64,000 bases of DNA from Agapetus fuscipes (GCA_951799405.1 OX637342.1:3658001-3722000); one strand, 5' to 3'; counted from the first letter of the stretch, positions 20,649-30,840 are shown. Numbers and translations are program-made. Notes: generated from the sequence alone by a model not told the origin.

Positions 20649-21000
20649 TCATTGAATAAAAAAAAAAAACTATGAAGCAGATCACATTCAGTGTATTCCA
20701 GAAAAAATGGCGGTACGGAAAAAAAAGCTTTAGAATAAAATATATAGAGGGGAAAGAAACTTGACGCCGATTGTCAATGAGTTAAACAAACGTGATGCTG
20801 ATCAATAGTTTGAATAGGAAAAACAAAACAATTTTAAAAGGACATGATATGATTTTTTTCCATATAAAATGACATTCCTAACGATAAAATAATGTAGGTC
20901 TAGATCCTAAAAGAATACTTAAATCTGTGTACTGTGTATGTGTTCCAAAGTATATAAGGACGTTACTATTTTTTTAGTTTTGGTTTAAGTACAAAGCATT
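20649..21000. other. No recognised feature
   Basis: AT-rich sequence. Nothing supported. Confidence 0.3.
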
Positions 21001-21254
21001 CTAATCTAATCTAATCTAAGTTGCAAAGATATGTTACATTGGAGATTCACATTACATGCATTCTCACAACCAGACATGTACAAGTTTGCGCTTGCACATG
21101 CCTCATGTGAACCTACAACATCAAAATCAAATCTCAAATGGACATATACCCTGCAACTCTTGCCGTCCTTCCCTGAGACAGGGGTGACATTGGCAAAGTG
21201 AACCATTTTTACAGCATGGGTGGTCAGCCGCATACCAACCTATAAGTCAAGGAA
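21001..21254 (-). repeat. SINE-A copy, full length, CTAAT tail
   Basis: Minus-strand copy whose tail is (GATTA)n, a third tail type. The 5' end complements CAACCTATAAGTCAAGGAA. Confidence 0.9.
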
Positions 21255-21924
21255 CGTACACGACAAATTACATTTTATTGTCAAATAAATGAGGTGCAAT
21301 AGAGAATATTTGTTGTAAAAACGCCGATAGAAATTATGTTTTTTCTAAGGTTATTTGAAGTATTTTGAAGTTTTTAAATTTCCCTTACTTCATTTAAATT
21401 CCAAACAATAGAACCAAGTAACATTATTTCGTATTGTGGTTGCTGACATGAATTATTTTTCAGTTTTTTTTTAAGAAAATTCACATTATTTATTTTCGTT
21501 CTTAATTTAATCCATTTCATTCCTTTTACAAGTTTAATCTAAGCTGTAGTTTAAGCCTTCATATGTCAGCTAACATACTAATCTGCCAGCTGTCCTAAAC
21601 AACTTGCAGACTGCCTACGTCTGAGAATCACAATGAAAGATTAAGTACGTATTATGTAGTAAGCATGTACTTATTTGAAACCGCAGTTTAACTAATGAAG
21701 TTTTGTGCCAGAGGGAGCTTTTCCAACTACTGATATTTTAAGTGCGATATCCATACGTTACATTGTAAGAAAACTTGATTCAATATTCATAAAAAGCATG
21801 CGCTTAGTAAAATTATTCTCTTATACATTTTCTCAGATAGTTGATAATATTTTATGATAAGAACATGATTAACGTTGGGTAAAATATTATTGAAAAAAAA
21901 GGATTAAAGTTTTTATTGTTAATA
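21255..21924. other. AT-rich spacer
   Basis: No recognised gene or repeat. Confidence 0.3.
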
Positions 21925-22175
21925 TTCCTTGACTTATAGGTTGGTATGAGGCTGACCACCCATACTGTAAAAAATGGTTCACTTTGCCAATGTCACCCCT
22001 GTTTCAGGGAAGGTCGGCAAAAGTTGTGGGGCTTATGTTCATTTGAGGTTTGGATTTTATTTGTAAGTACACATTCAGCATTTGTAAGCGCGAACTACAC
22101 TTGTTGGTTTGTGGGCATACATCTGAGAGCTTTAAATGAATATATCCTTGCAACTTAGATTATAGATTATAGATT
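21925..22175 (+). repeat. SINE-A copy, full length, well preserved
   Basis: A good reference copy of the GATTATA-tail subfamily. The 70-codon frame inside it recurs wherever this subfamily occurs in plus orientation and is not a gene. Confidence 0.92.
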
Positions 22176-22223
22176 GCTGAGCTGCTAAGTTCGTGTGATG
22201 AATGCATTAATTTTACATAGTTT

Positions 22224-22363
22224 TTAATCAAAGTTGCAAAAGCATATAATTTACGAAATCCACTATCGTTGCACATACAGAAGCAAGTGTGTGTAGGTTC
22301 ATGCTTATACATACTGCAGGTGCTATTCCATAGAAAAATTTGAACCGTATATAAGCATTAAAC
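22224..22363 (-). repeat. Very diverged SINE-A-like fragment
   Basis: AAAGTTGCAAAAGCATATAA, then GAAGCAAGTGTGTGTAGGTTC, TGCTTATACATACTGCAG and ATAAGCATTAAAC, in the order of SINE-A on the minus strand. Confidence 0.4.
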
Positions 22364-22435
22364 ACAAGCGATTTTAAAAACATGGGTGACTTTCGAGGTC
22401 AATACATTTTGTTCTTTGACAAAAAACCACCTTCT

Positions 22436-22612
22436 TCTCAGGGAAGGCTAGCAAGCATTGCATGTTTTATGTTCATTTGAGATTTGAGCTTTTATTTTGT
22501 AAGTAAATATGCAGCATGTTTAAGTAAAAACTTACACGTGTATGCTCGTGAAGTTGCATTAAATATGAATCTTACATGTTTACGAATTTTTGCAACAAGA
22601 TTATAAATCATA
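22436..22612 (+). repeat. SINE-A copy, 5' end missing, diverged
   Basis: CTCAGGGAAGGCTAGCAAGC through TTTTATGTTCATTTGAGATT to TTGCAACAAGATTATAAATC. Confidence 0.65.
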
Positions 22613-23159
22613 GAAAAAAGACATTAAATATATTTTGAGGCATAACTTTTTGTATATTCTGTAACCATAATTTTTAACTATGTCAGGGGCATGTTTCCAT
22701 GAGCATTGCTCCTTTTTGTATACTTTGAGTCACATAAAACCAAAATCAGCAATCTAGGATTTTTTTAAATAAGAGAAGTCTATAAAAACAAAGAGAATAT
22801 TATTAACAACAAATCTTTATAGTACTCTCACTTTCAAAAATAATCCTACATTACCGCCTTTGTTTCTAAGCGATCTATTTCTGTTGAACCCATCGGCGCA
22901 TTAGAAAGGTGCTTTAATGAATTGAATCTAGAATAATTTGCATTGTCTTAAGTCGGCCTTCACAGCTGATTTACATACTAAACTTTAATGCAGATAATAC
23001 ACTAAAAAAGGGAGTGGTTTCACCTGTCAAATGTTGTGTTGTAAATATAAAAAACTAGGTCTCAAAAACATATTACATTTAGTTTTGGAAACATTACTTC
23101 GTTTCTGATTGCATATCCTCATTTATACCTCCCTTTTGTCACAACAAGGGCAACTCGTA
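22613..23159. other. No recognised feature
   Basis: AT-rich sequence. Nothing supported. Confidence 0.3.
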
Positions 23160-23756
23160 GAACGGCTCACATTCATCTAGAATGGAAGCAAGGAAAGCTT
23201 TAGTAAATGCATTTGTGGTATCTAAAATAGAATACCGCAATAGCTTATATGCAGGCCAACCAAAATGTCAATTGAATAGGCTACAATTGGTTGTAAATGC
23301 GTGCGCTCGCATGATTGCTGGTCAGTCGAAATTTACACACATTACTCCTCTTCTCCAGAAGCTTCACTGGCTCCGTATACCGGAGCGCATCGAGTTCAAA
23401 GTGTGCACGATGGTCCACAAAGCTTTATTTGGAAAAACACCCAAATATCTCGCTGATTTAATCAAACCAGTCACCCTCGGCAAAAAAAGCCTTACACTGC
23501 GCTCGGCTGAGACTGGGGCCAAATCAAGGATTGAAGAACCTATAAGAAGAGTTAACACAATGTTTGGAGAGCGTGCATTTGCAGTTGCTGGCCCTCTGGC
23601 TTGGAACCACCTGCCACATCATGTGAGAGAGCTAGAGGACCATGGAAAGTTCAAGAAGACAAGCAAATTTCTGGCATCGTTTGCACAAGCGCCCTTGGAG
23701 TGACTACATCACGAAACGGCGCTATAAAGAAATCATCAACTCATCATCATCATCAT
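23160..23756 (+). pseudogene. CR1-like LINE, C-terminal fragment with 3' UTR and ATC tail
   Basis: An uninterrupted frame (23182-23703, 173 codons) matches the region just downstream of the reverse transcriptase domain of CR1/L2-group LINEs. Landmarks are ALVNAFVVSKIEYRNSLYAG, LQLVVNACARMIAG, HITPLLQKLHWLRIPERIEF, KVCTMVHKALFGKTP, FGERAFAVAGPLAWNHLP and a final FKKTSKFL. The stop is followed by a ~50-bp 3' UTR (CGGCGCTATAAAGAAATC) and an ATC-repeat tail (about 23741-23756). The reverse transcriptase catalytic motifs are absent, so it is 5'-truncated and inactive. The ATG at 23182 is incidental, not a true start. Related fragments are at 2055-2224, 40200-40640 and 48405-48546. Confidence 0.88.
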
Positions 23757-23803
23757 CCCTTTGCAGTCGACATCAAAACTATGAGAACTTGGTTTTATTT
23801 AGT
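23757..23803 (+). pseudogene. Short LINE fragment (family J)
   Basis: Encodes PFAVDIKTMRTW, almost the same as PFAVDLKTMRTW in the minus-strand fragment at 59025-59660. About 45 bases only. Confidence 0.45.
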
Positions 23804-23844
23804 TTGTTAGTCTTCTGCAAGCTCAATCTACTCCAAGGGTGCGT

Positions 23845-24004
23845 ATTTTCAACAATAGCAAAGCGACTTTATACTGAATGAAACAGACGCAGTCATGCTA
23901 ATGGTGTGGGTAGTTTGATAAGATGATAAAAAAAACTACTCACACGATTGACATAAGTGCGTCCTTTTTACTCAGTATAAAGTCGCTACGCTAGCGCTGA
24001 AAAT
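23845..24004. repeat. Palindromic MITE H
   Basis: Two ~72-base inverted arms (23845-23916 and 23933-24004) are separated by 16 bases. Shared blocks are GCGACTTTATACTGA and GTGTGGGTAGTTT, with complements on the right. Arms are roughly 75-80% alike by eye. A partial relic is at 12283-12403. Confidence 0.75.
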
Positions 24005-24880
24005 CCAGAACCTTAAGGATACAATATTAAGTAAGTCAGAGTGAAGCTTTTTGACCATATTCATTTCCCAGTACTAAGGTGGGTCAAAATCATTTTTGCT
24101 TAATTTTTATTTGGAAGCATTGCAAAAAGATGCTCTATAAGAAAATAAGCAAAAAATGTTAAGGCAAGAAATCCGAAATGTTTGATTTAGTACTGCCCCA
24201 ATGAGTTGGAAAGACACGAAAATTAAATAAAATTGGAGAAGTTTTGATAACATTTTTTTTTAATTCAAATTCAAGCACAAAGTAAAATGAACAAAAAAGG
24301 ATAAACACATATTTAATATAGCAGTGTTGACTGAAGTTAAGACAAAATGCTTTTTAAGAAATTTTACAATCTTAATTGAAACAAGTCGTTAGGTCCCGAA
24401 GCGCCTTATTCAACCCTTCGAAGATAACGTACGAAAAAGAAGTTAAAATATATGCCTAGCTAAGTTGCATTTGAGTTGCATTATAATTATGTCGAGATAA
24501 TAAGTATACACTAAAATATCTCAAGAAAGTGCAGTGAGTGCATTCAAGAGCATTTAATATTTTTGCATATTAAAAGCGTTTTATGTAAATATCTTTAAAA
24601 GCGCACTTAAGCACCATGCTCCGTACACACTGTCGCACAACTAAGCCGCAGCTTCTTATATTTGCATAGCATTTGCATGACGCATTCGTTTTGTTTGCAG
24701 ACACTTACGCGTCATACTTGCACTCTGAGTGAAACGGTGACATGTTTAATACATAAAAGAGTGAAAAATTTCATCATCATTATTGAAAAGTTGCAAGCTA
24801 CATTATAATAAAGACTCACACCTCAAGAGCCCTGTGGTTAATATTCTAAGCAAATAACTATATAAAAAAATGGATGAAAA
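24005..24880. other. Unassigned region with duplicated octamer motif
   Basis: No repeat or gene was recognised. ATTTGCAT (complement of the POU-factor octamer ATGCAAAT) occurs at 24660-24667 and 24671-24678. A short SINE-B 3'-end relic on the minus strand lies at about 24817-24836. Confidence 0.3.
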
Positions 24881-25057
24881 ATGGAGAATCAAACCGTGGG
24901 AGCTGAAGAATATCAATTGTTACGAAGCTTTGTAAAGTCAACGCGCGCGACAGGAAGTAGAAGAGTCAACGTAATAAAGAGGAGATTCGTGCAGTATCTT
25001 AGTGGATTATATGTGAGTCCTTTTATTGTTTTTCCAGACTCCAGTCTTTATAACTAG
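24881..25057 (+). CDS. Hypothetical short ORF or possible first coding exon
   Basis: A 58-codon frame, basic and non-repetitive, begins MENQTVGAEEYQLL and includes STRATGSRRVNVIKRR. It lies in one of the few repeat-poor stretches. The sequence TATGTGAGTCC at about 25010-25020 matches the eukaryotic splice-donor consensus in frame, so the coding part might end at 25012. No family is recognised. It could equally be chance or a transposon relic. A TATATAAAAA stretch lies just 5' of it, too close to be an ordinary promoter TATA box for this ATG. Confidence 0.2.
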   Translation: MENQTVGAEEYQLLRSFVKSTRATGSRRVNVIKRRFVQYLSGLYVSPFIVFPDSSLYN

Positions 25058-25074
25058 ATGGTCTTATTTTTTTT

Positions 25075-25195
25075 TTAACTTTTATAACTAGATGTTGTGC
25101 TATGTTTTTTTCTTAAATCAGATTCTGAAGAATGTGATTCTCAAGACAATTTCATTTGAACGTCATATTGGAATTAAATGGTAGATGACATACAA
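25075..25195. repeat. Unclassified repeat F, diverged partial copy
   Basis: GTGATTCTCAAGACAATTTCATTTGAACGTCAT and AAATGGTAGATGACATACAAGCAACT align with the right half of the repeat at 29045-29262. Confidence 0.4.
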
Positions 25196-25682
25196 GCAAC
25201 TGATAAAAAGCCACTTTGAATTTATTTCCACGTTCCGATTTATTGAAACAAAAATACGTTGATTTTTATGATTTATAATTACACAGCTTTAACACTTCCT
25301 TATTGAACAAATACAAAAAAAATACATCCTTTTAACACATTCAGTTATATACTTATCTTTTAATTCATACTTTTAATCTTAAAACAATAATACATCATAG
25401 TTTATTTTAGTAAACACAATTTAACTAAAAGAAAAAAAACTATTAATAAAGCAAAACCAATTTCAACAAATATATAAAAAATAACCTTCAGACTTGGTCA
25501 TAAATGATATTTATTATCAATTTAGTCGTATGGAGCCAAAGGTGGCAATCTATGATAATTTCTAGAATGAGATAAAAACATAGAATATCATTCACACACA
25601 CACACACGGGCACACGTAGAATATCATTTTCTGTGTCAAAAAAAAACTAGAATCCCGACTTTGGATCTGAACGACAATTTTT
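25196..25682. other. No recognised feature
   Basis: AT-rich sequence. A short CA dinucleotide run sits at about 25592-25608. Confidence 0.3.
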
Positions 25683-25884
25683 TTTATGATATGGCAAGCA
25701 GACACGTATAAGTTCGCGTTTAAACATGCCGCCTGTGAACCAATAATATAAAACCCAATCTCAAATAAACGTAAACCCTGCAACTCTTGCCGACCTTCCG
25801 TGTAACAGGGGTGGCATTGGCAAAGTGAACCATTTTTTTTGCAGTATGGGTGGTCAGCGTCATACCATCCTATAATTCAAGGAA
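25683..25884 (-). repeat. SINE-A copy, 3' end missing
   Basis: Minus-strand copy from the GCAAGCAGACACG region to the 5' end (complement of ATCCTATAATTCAAGGAA). Confidence 0.8.
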
Positions 25885-26235
25885 TATTGAAATAGTAACA
25901 GTAGCACGTGCTAAAAATGAGACCAAAAAATGGCAATATTTAATACTTAAAATGGCACACTTCCGCGATAGAGTTCAATGGTTCGGATCACAAAACAAGG
26001 TGACGGTTTTTTTGCAAATTTTGTTTTTATTATGGCTTCTTTGTCAGCTGCTTTTCATACAAACGTGCGAAATTAAAATGCGCACCAAATAATTCAAAAA
26101 AATAAAATAGATTACTATTAAAGTACTTCTTAAAAAAAATGTTAATACCCATTTACTGCCTTGCTTCTTTTTTTGTATGGATTTATTTTTAAGGTTTTGT
26201 TCTTTTTTATATTTAAATGTAATTTATTATTCATA
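25885..26235. other. No recognised feature
   Basis: A plus-strand frame of 80 codons (25850-26092) starts inside the SINE-A. Its downstream part has no recognised family. Confidence 0.25.
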
Positions 26236-26487
26236 TTCCTTGACTTATAGGTTGTTATGAGGCTGACTACCCATACTGTACAAAATGGTTCACTTTGCCA
26301 ATGGCACCCCTGTTTCAGGGAAGGTCGGCAAAAGTTGTGGGGATTATGTTCATTTGAGGTTTGGATTTTATTTCTAAGTACACATTCAGCATTTGTAAGC
26401 GCGAACTACACTTGTTGGTTTGTGGGCATACATCTGAGAGTTTTAAATGAATATATCCTTGCAACTTAGATTATTATAGATTATAGC
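26236..26487 (+). repeat. SINE-A copy, full length
   Basis: GATTATA-tail subfamily, TTCCTTGACTTATAGG to GATTATTATAGATTATAG. Confidence 0.9.
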
Positions 26488-26499
26488 TTCGAAAAAAGT

Positions 26500-26688
26500 G
26501 CTAATAGTCGTCAGTGGGAAGTAAAATAATGGGATGAATAGAGTGTATGTAAAAGAAGGAAAAGTATGAAAAAAGGTGATTGGTATGAATAAATTGAAAG
26601 AGGTATGCAATGAAATAAAAAAATGAGGATACTTTGCAGAAGCTTTTGCCATCCCTAACGAAATAGCGACAGAGTTACAGTTACATAA
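26500..26688 (+). pseudogene. RTE-like 3' end fragment
   Basis: AAAAAGGTGATTGGTATGAATAAATTGAAAGAGG and GCCATCCCTAACGAAATAGCGACAG, then AGTTACAGTTAC, match the end of the RTE-like element at 39955-40056. Frameshifted. Confidence 0.75.
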
Positions 26689-26865
26689 AAAGGGGGTTCA
26701 GCATTTTTTTAGGCTTAAATATCATACGTAAATTAGGTCCGTATAGTATGAAGATAATTTGATTTCCAAATGCACGATTAGACACAAATGAACTAAATCA
26801 CACGATTTTCTTTGAAAATTTGCATAAACTATTTATTATCACACAGATATCCTGTTAAACGGTAC
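26689..26865. other. No recognised feature
   Basis: AT-rich sequence. Confidence 0.3.
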
Positions 26866-27026
26866 ACCAAGTAAATATTGTTTTATGTTTAAACTTAACC
26901 ATAGCGTTTACCATTAAATGTATGTGCACTAAAACAACACCTCTAGTGAGTGTTTGAGTTTTCAGTCAGTTTTTGTTGCAACGCTATGTTTGAGTTTAAA
27001 TTTAAAGATTGTACTTGGGGTACAGA
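26866..27026 (+). repeat. Palindromic repeat G copy
   Basis: Left end GGTACACCAAGTAAATA, core ACACCTCTAGTGAGTGTT and right end GTACTTGGGGTACAG. The two ends are inverted, and CATAGCG/CGCTATG stretches are inverted inside. Confidence 0.5.
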
Positions 27027-27293
27027 ACAATTTAGATTGTCCGAGTATTTATCGCTCTCTGTAATACGTGAAATAACACCAGTTTATGTAAATAATAAAT
27101 AAATTTGCAACTCGTTAGTAAGTCAACTAGTTAAGGTTCAACAACAGGTGTAAGATTTGGGCAAAATAAGGCTTCTTTTACTTTCTTCGGCTCAAAATCT
27201 TTTAAAGCTCAAGGCGTCCCAATTCGATCCTCAAAAACGCTTTGTTTTGTGCTTTTTCCCAACATGGTCCGCTTTGACAATCTTCTTCGTCCT

Positions 27294-27535
27294 GTACCCT
27301 TAGTACGAGTTGTAAAACTTGAGAAAAGTAAAGTTTACGGAAAATATTAAAGCGTGATTTCTCCCAAAATCTGCCGTTTTTGTTTTTTACACTTTGTGGT
27401 CTTGGCAAAAGAGTTACAGTGATGAAGAAAATCAAGTTCAAACAAACAAAAACGGCATATTTTAGGGGAAATCACTCTTTAATAATTGCCGTACACTTTA
27501 CATTACTCAAGTTTTGCAACTCGTACTAAGGGTAC
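27294..27535. repeat. Inverted-repeat element, ~95-bp arms
   Basis: Left arm from GTACCCTTAGTACGAGTTG (27294) and right arm ending CAACTCGTACTAAGGGTAC (27535). Inner blocks AAAACGGCA... and ...TGCCGTTTTT also pair. About 50 bases of loop. No coding capacity: a MITE-like structure. Confidence 0.75.
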
Positions 27536-27627
27536 AGATAGATTTGTGTTTTCAGATTACAAACGGCGTTTTCAGATCATTTTTTTTTAACTAGAAGACA
27601 TTTTTTTGCGTACACAAAATATTTGCA

Positions 27628-27837
27628 GGAGAGATGTTTTCCTGGATCTGTTGGCGTGGTCTATGAGAGATGGAGCTTCCGGACGTTTCACCCCTGTCTA
27701 CGATGGCTTTCTGCAGCGTAAAAGTGCAATGATGAAGATTATTTTGATGAAAACAGTGACATCATAGACAAAGGCGAAATGTCCGGAAGTTTAAGCTCCC
27801 ATAGACCACGGTAATAAATCTCGGAAAACATCTCTCC
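27628..27837. repeat. Inverted-repeat element, ~78-bp arms
   Basis: Left arm GGAGAGATGTTTTCC, GTGGTCTATG and CTTCCGGAC. The right arm holds GTCCGGAAG, CATAGACCAC and GGAAAACATCTCTCC. The loop is about 50 bases. MITE-like. Confidence 0.75.
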
Positions 27838-28494
27838 AGCATCATCAGCCGGTCGTTTAAGCCTAAAACTCTTATTCAAAATATTTGCAATCTACTACAG
27901 AATATAGTCCTTGGCTCAAATCTTTGGCCTATCGTTTCCTTTAGAATCGGCCTAATTCCATAATTCTACATCTTCACACTGAAGGACCAAAGATTTATCG
28001 CCTAGTAATTTCACTCCGCCGACATTTCAGCAAGTTGCGCCATGAAATTGTTACAAATTAAAATAGTTTCCCGCCAAAAGTTGCGTGACGGCAATAAAGT
28101 AAACAGAATTATTGTCCGTTAGAGTGGTTGTGCTGCGGGAACCAATTAAAATATTAAAGGGTAGCAGACATGATAATGTTTGCCCCCATACTGTAGATAC
28201 TGAAATTGGTGAACGAGGTAAATGGTCAAAAACCAAAAATATGACTTTAAATGCTAAATTTTGCCGGTTCTTTGGTGTATGCATGTATCTTAGATTATTT
28301 ATAATTCATCAAAAAAAGTTCATTAAGTCTATAGATTGATGATTTAATAACAACAATTGTAAAATATCGTTAGTCATAACTTTCATCGAGTCATTTGAGG
28401 TTTGACATTTTTATCCAATATCTTTAGTCTTGAAGTTTCTACGGTAGGCAATTTTTTTTTTCACTTGAATTATTTATTTAAATATTTTTTTATG
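27838..28494. other. No recognised feature
   Basis: A 75-codon plus-strand frame (28112-28339) is present with no recognised family. Confidence 0.25.
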
Positions 28495-28605
28495 AAAAAC
28501 GTAGTTTTATTTTCACAGTTTATTTGAGTTAATGTGGTTGAGATTTCTATCGCACTTATTAAATGTAACTCAAAGAAACTGTGAAGATAAAACCTATGTT
28601 TACGT
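28495..28605. repeat. Short inverted repeat, ~36-bp arms
   Basis: CACAGTTTATTTGAGTTA at about 28514 pairs with TAACTCAAAGAAACTGTG at about 28566, with outer AAAACGTAG and CTATGTTT also partly paired. Confidence 0.6.
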
Positions 28606-28621
28606 AAAAACCTATTTTTCA

Positions 28622-28745
28622 ATCTAATCTAATCTAAGCTGCAAAGATATATATCATTTAAGATTTATATTAAATGCATTCCATTATTGGAATAATTATA
28701 CATGTCTGCTTATGCAGACATGTATAATTTCGCGCTAACACAAAT
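28622..28745 (-). repeat. SINE-A 3' part, rearranged with a hairpin
   Basis: AATCTAATCTAATCTAAGC tail and 3' region on the minus strand, then a perfect 16-bp-arm hairpin (28694-28709 and 28714-28729, loop TTAT) made from the ATTATACATGTCTGC segment, before the copy ends. Confidence 0.75.
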
Positions 28746-28835
28746 AATAATTCAAAATTAATTTTCCCTACGGTAATGTACAAATAATAAAAAAAAAATT
28801 CACTCTATCATAAAAAAGCATAGTTGAAAATGAAT

Positions 28836-28912
28836 TTATGGGTGAGCGCTGTTTTCGTGTGAATTACACCTCAAGAGCCCTCAGCAGGCTTAGTCGTTGC
28901 TGTAGTGCTAAA
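28836..28912 (-). repeat. SINE-B 3'-end fragment
   Basis: GGTGAGCGCTGTTTTCGTGTG and TTACACCTCAAGAGCCCTC are the reverse complement of the SINE-B 3' portion. Confidence 0.7.
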
Positions 28913-29044
28913 AGAATAAAATTAACGTCATGTTTTAAAAAAAAATCAAATAAAATTACGACCAAAAATCCACGGAAATTGGGACAAGTTTTAACAGATT
29001 ATTCGTCACCCTTTTGTTTGCCTATCCCTAACAGAGGTTATTTC

Positions 29045-29262
29045 ACTTGAGCAATGTTTGTATGTGTAGGTACTGTACCAATGGCTTATGAATGCTAGAA
29101 TTCGATTTTGAAAATGTTAAAAACAACTCTCATATTACCGTGTTTTACATTTTCTTCTTAGCTAAGATAATAATAGAATGTGATTTTTAAGACGATTACA
29201 TTTAAAGCTCATTTCGAATCAAATGGTGGATAAGCCAAACCAGCACTGGGGGGGACGAAATA
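29045..29262. repeat. Unclassified repeat F, copy 2
   Basis: ACTGTACCAATGGCTTATGAATGCTAG, AACAACTCTCATATTACCG, TTTTTAAGACGATTACATTT and GGATAAGCCAAACCAGCACTGG align in order with 3338-3546. Confidence 0.55.
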
Positions 29263-29654
29263 ACTAAGTCGCAAATAGGACCCAAAGTACATAAATTGGT
29301 GAAATGCTCTGAAGAGTCACAAAAATCGTAGGCAATTGTAAAAGCTGACTAAGACAAAAATGAAAACAAAGTTGTGGAATAGTATTTTCAGGACAGTTTG
29401 TAACAATCGACCGACAGTTCCGGAAGGTACTCGTAGAATGCAAATTTGACACAAAGGAGTGTTGTTACAAGTGGCGACAATATAACGAGACTGGAGTGTC
29501 CAGTGGACGGACAATGGGCGGACCTGGTCCACGAAGTGCCAGTAAATCATAGCAACCAGTACACAGTGACTGGGAATTCTACACCCAATCCTACGTGAAC
29601 AATGTACATTTCCAACAGCCAACTAAAAAATGAGCTCTCAATCAGAAAATACAA
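29263..29654. other. Unassigned
   Basis: A 101-codon minus-strand frame (29317-29622) has no recognised family. The stretch is less AT-rich than its neighbours. Confidence 0.25.
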
Positions 29655-29767
29655 CAATAATTCTGTAATTATAACTCTTTCGCCATTCCACTAGGGGTGG
29701 CTAGAGCCTCTGCAGAGCTGCCGCCATTTTTTCCTATCCTGACATACCTCTTTCAATTTATTCATAT

Positions 29768-30194
29768 TGTTATGTAAATAGGTAATATTAAACTAAGTAT
29801 AGGTATTAGTTATAGCTATGTAATAGGAATCCTTTATTGTATAGGTGGGTAGAATTAATAATTGTGTGTAAATAGAGAAGTCACTAGATTACTTTAATTA
29901 TGTATGTGCTTCGAGAACAGTCTAGCAACAATGTGTTCTCCACAGTTCCATTTTCTTAGTATAAAAAGGGTGCAAGTCGCTTGCACTAGCAGTTGTTCTT
30001 CAAGCTCTAACAAATACAGTCAGTCTTCTGCAAGCTTCACCAATACATCGAACAAATTTGACCATTGAACTAAAACCAGTGTAATGGAATAGTCGAGAGT
30101 GTCTTTGTTAAAATAAATTTAAAAGTGTAAAATAAATAAGTAAAAAGAAGAGTAGTGTTTTATTTTAAAGTATCCGAACCGAAAAATCGTAACA
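29768..30194 (+). mobile_element. Solo LTR of an LTR retrotransposon
   Basis: 427 bases begin TGTTATG and end CGTAACA (TG...CA with an extended TGTTA/TAACA inversion) and are flanked by ATAT on both sides (29764-29767 and 30195-30198). Within it are a TATA box (TATAAAAAGG at 29960), downstream CAGTTGTTCTTC at about 29990 as a plausible start region, and AATAAA signals at about 30113 and 30131. No matching second LTR or internal region was found in the window, so it fits recombination to a solo LTR. A 4-bp duplication fits Ty3/gypsy or similar elements. Confidence 0.85.
29960..29966 (+). promoter_or_regulatory. TATA box of the solo LTR
   Basis: TATAAAA in the U3-like part of the LTR, about 30 bases upstream of a plausible start region. 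Inferred from position only. Confidence 0.55.
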
Positions 30195-30277
30195 ATATCC
30201 ATCACCTTTTTCATGAATAGATATCGTTTCTCTCGTTTCAGAGAACAACTGAAACAATTTCCATAATATATTTTTGC

Positions 30278-30373
30278 TGAAACTCCTTCGCCACCTTCCA
30301 GGGGTGACCAGAGCCTATGCTGAGTTGCCTCCATTTCTCCCTATTCTCGCATACCTTTGAATTCATTAATATT
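30278..30373 (-). pseudogene. RTE-like 3' end fragment
   Basis: The reverse complement reads GAAGGTGGCGAAGGAG-type ending and AGGTATGCGAGAATAGGG, matching the RTE-like C-terminus. SINE-A starts directly next to it. Confidence 0.7.
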
Positions 30374-30622
30374 CTAAATCTAAATCTAAGTTGCAAAGAT
30401 ATGTATCATTTGAGATTCATATTAAATGCATTCCCACAAGCAGACACGCATAATTTCGCGCTCACACATGCCGCATGTGGACCTACAATATAAAAACCTA
30501 ATCTCAAATGAACATAAGCCCTGCAACTATTGCCCACATTCCCTGCCACAGGGGTAACAAGCAAAGTGAACCATTTTTACAGTATGGGTGGACAGCTTCA
30601 TATCAACCTAAAATTCAAGGGA
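30374..30622 (-). repeat. SINE-A copy, full length
   Basis: CTAAATCTAAATCTAAGTTGC tail at the left, TCCACATGCGGCATGTG subfamily, 5' end at AACCTAAAATTCAAGG. Confidence 0.9.
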
Positions 30623-30840
30623 TCGATGTCATATATTTTTATCACAAAAAAAAACAATAAAACAGTTGCATTTGAAATGAATTAAATATATTATCTGTAG
30701 AGTCAGAAGCGAGGGAGGTAGTGAGAGAGAAACAATGTATTGAAAACTAACAATAATACCTCCTGGTTAGTAAGTACCACAAGTATAAAATATTACAGTT
30801 AAGCTCAAATGTAGCGTTGTACCAAAAAATGTATTAAAAC
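30623..30840. other. No recognised feature
   Basis: AT-rich sequence. Confidence 0.3.

Larger units (their letters stand above)
29655..30227 (-). pseudogene. RTE-like 3' fragment split by a solo LTR
   Basis: Minus-strand RTE-like sequence at 29655-29767 (complement of GCCATTCCACTAGGGGTGGC and CTTTCAATTTATTCATAT) resumes at 30195 with ATATCCATCACCTTTTTCATG, exactly the next bases of the family. It then decays by about 30227. Confidence 0.8.

Noticed and set aside
21946..22158. 70-codon frame starting MRLTTHTVKNGSLC, repeated at several loci
   Set aside because: It lies wholly in SINE-A and appears in every well-preserved copy of one subfamily. It is a by-product of the repeat.
29317..29622. 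101-codon minus-strand ORF as a gene
   Set aside because: No recognisable family, signal or neighbour support. The length is within chance for this window.
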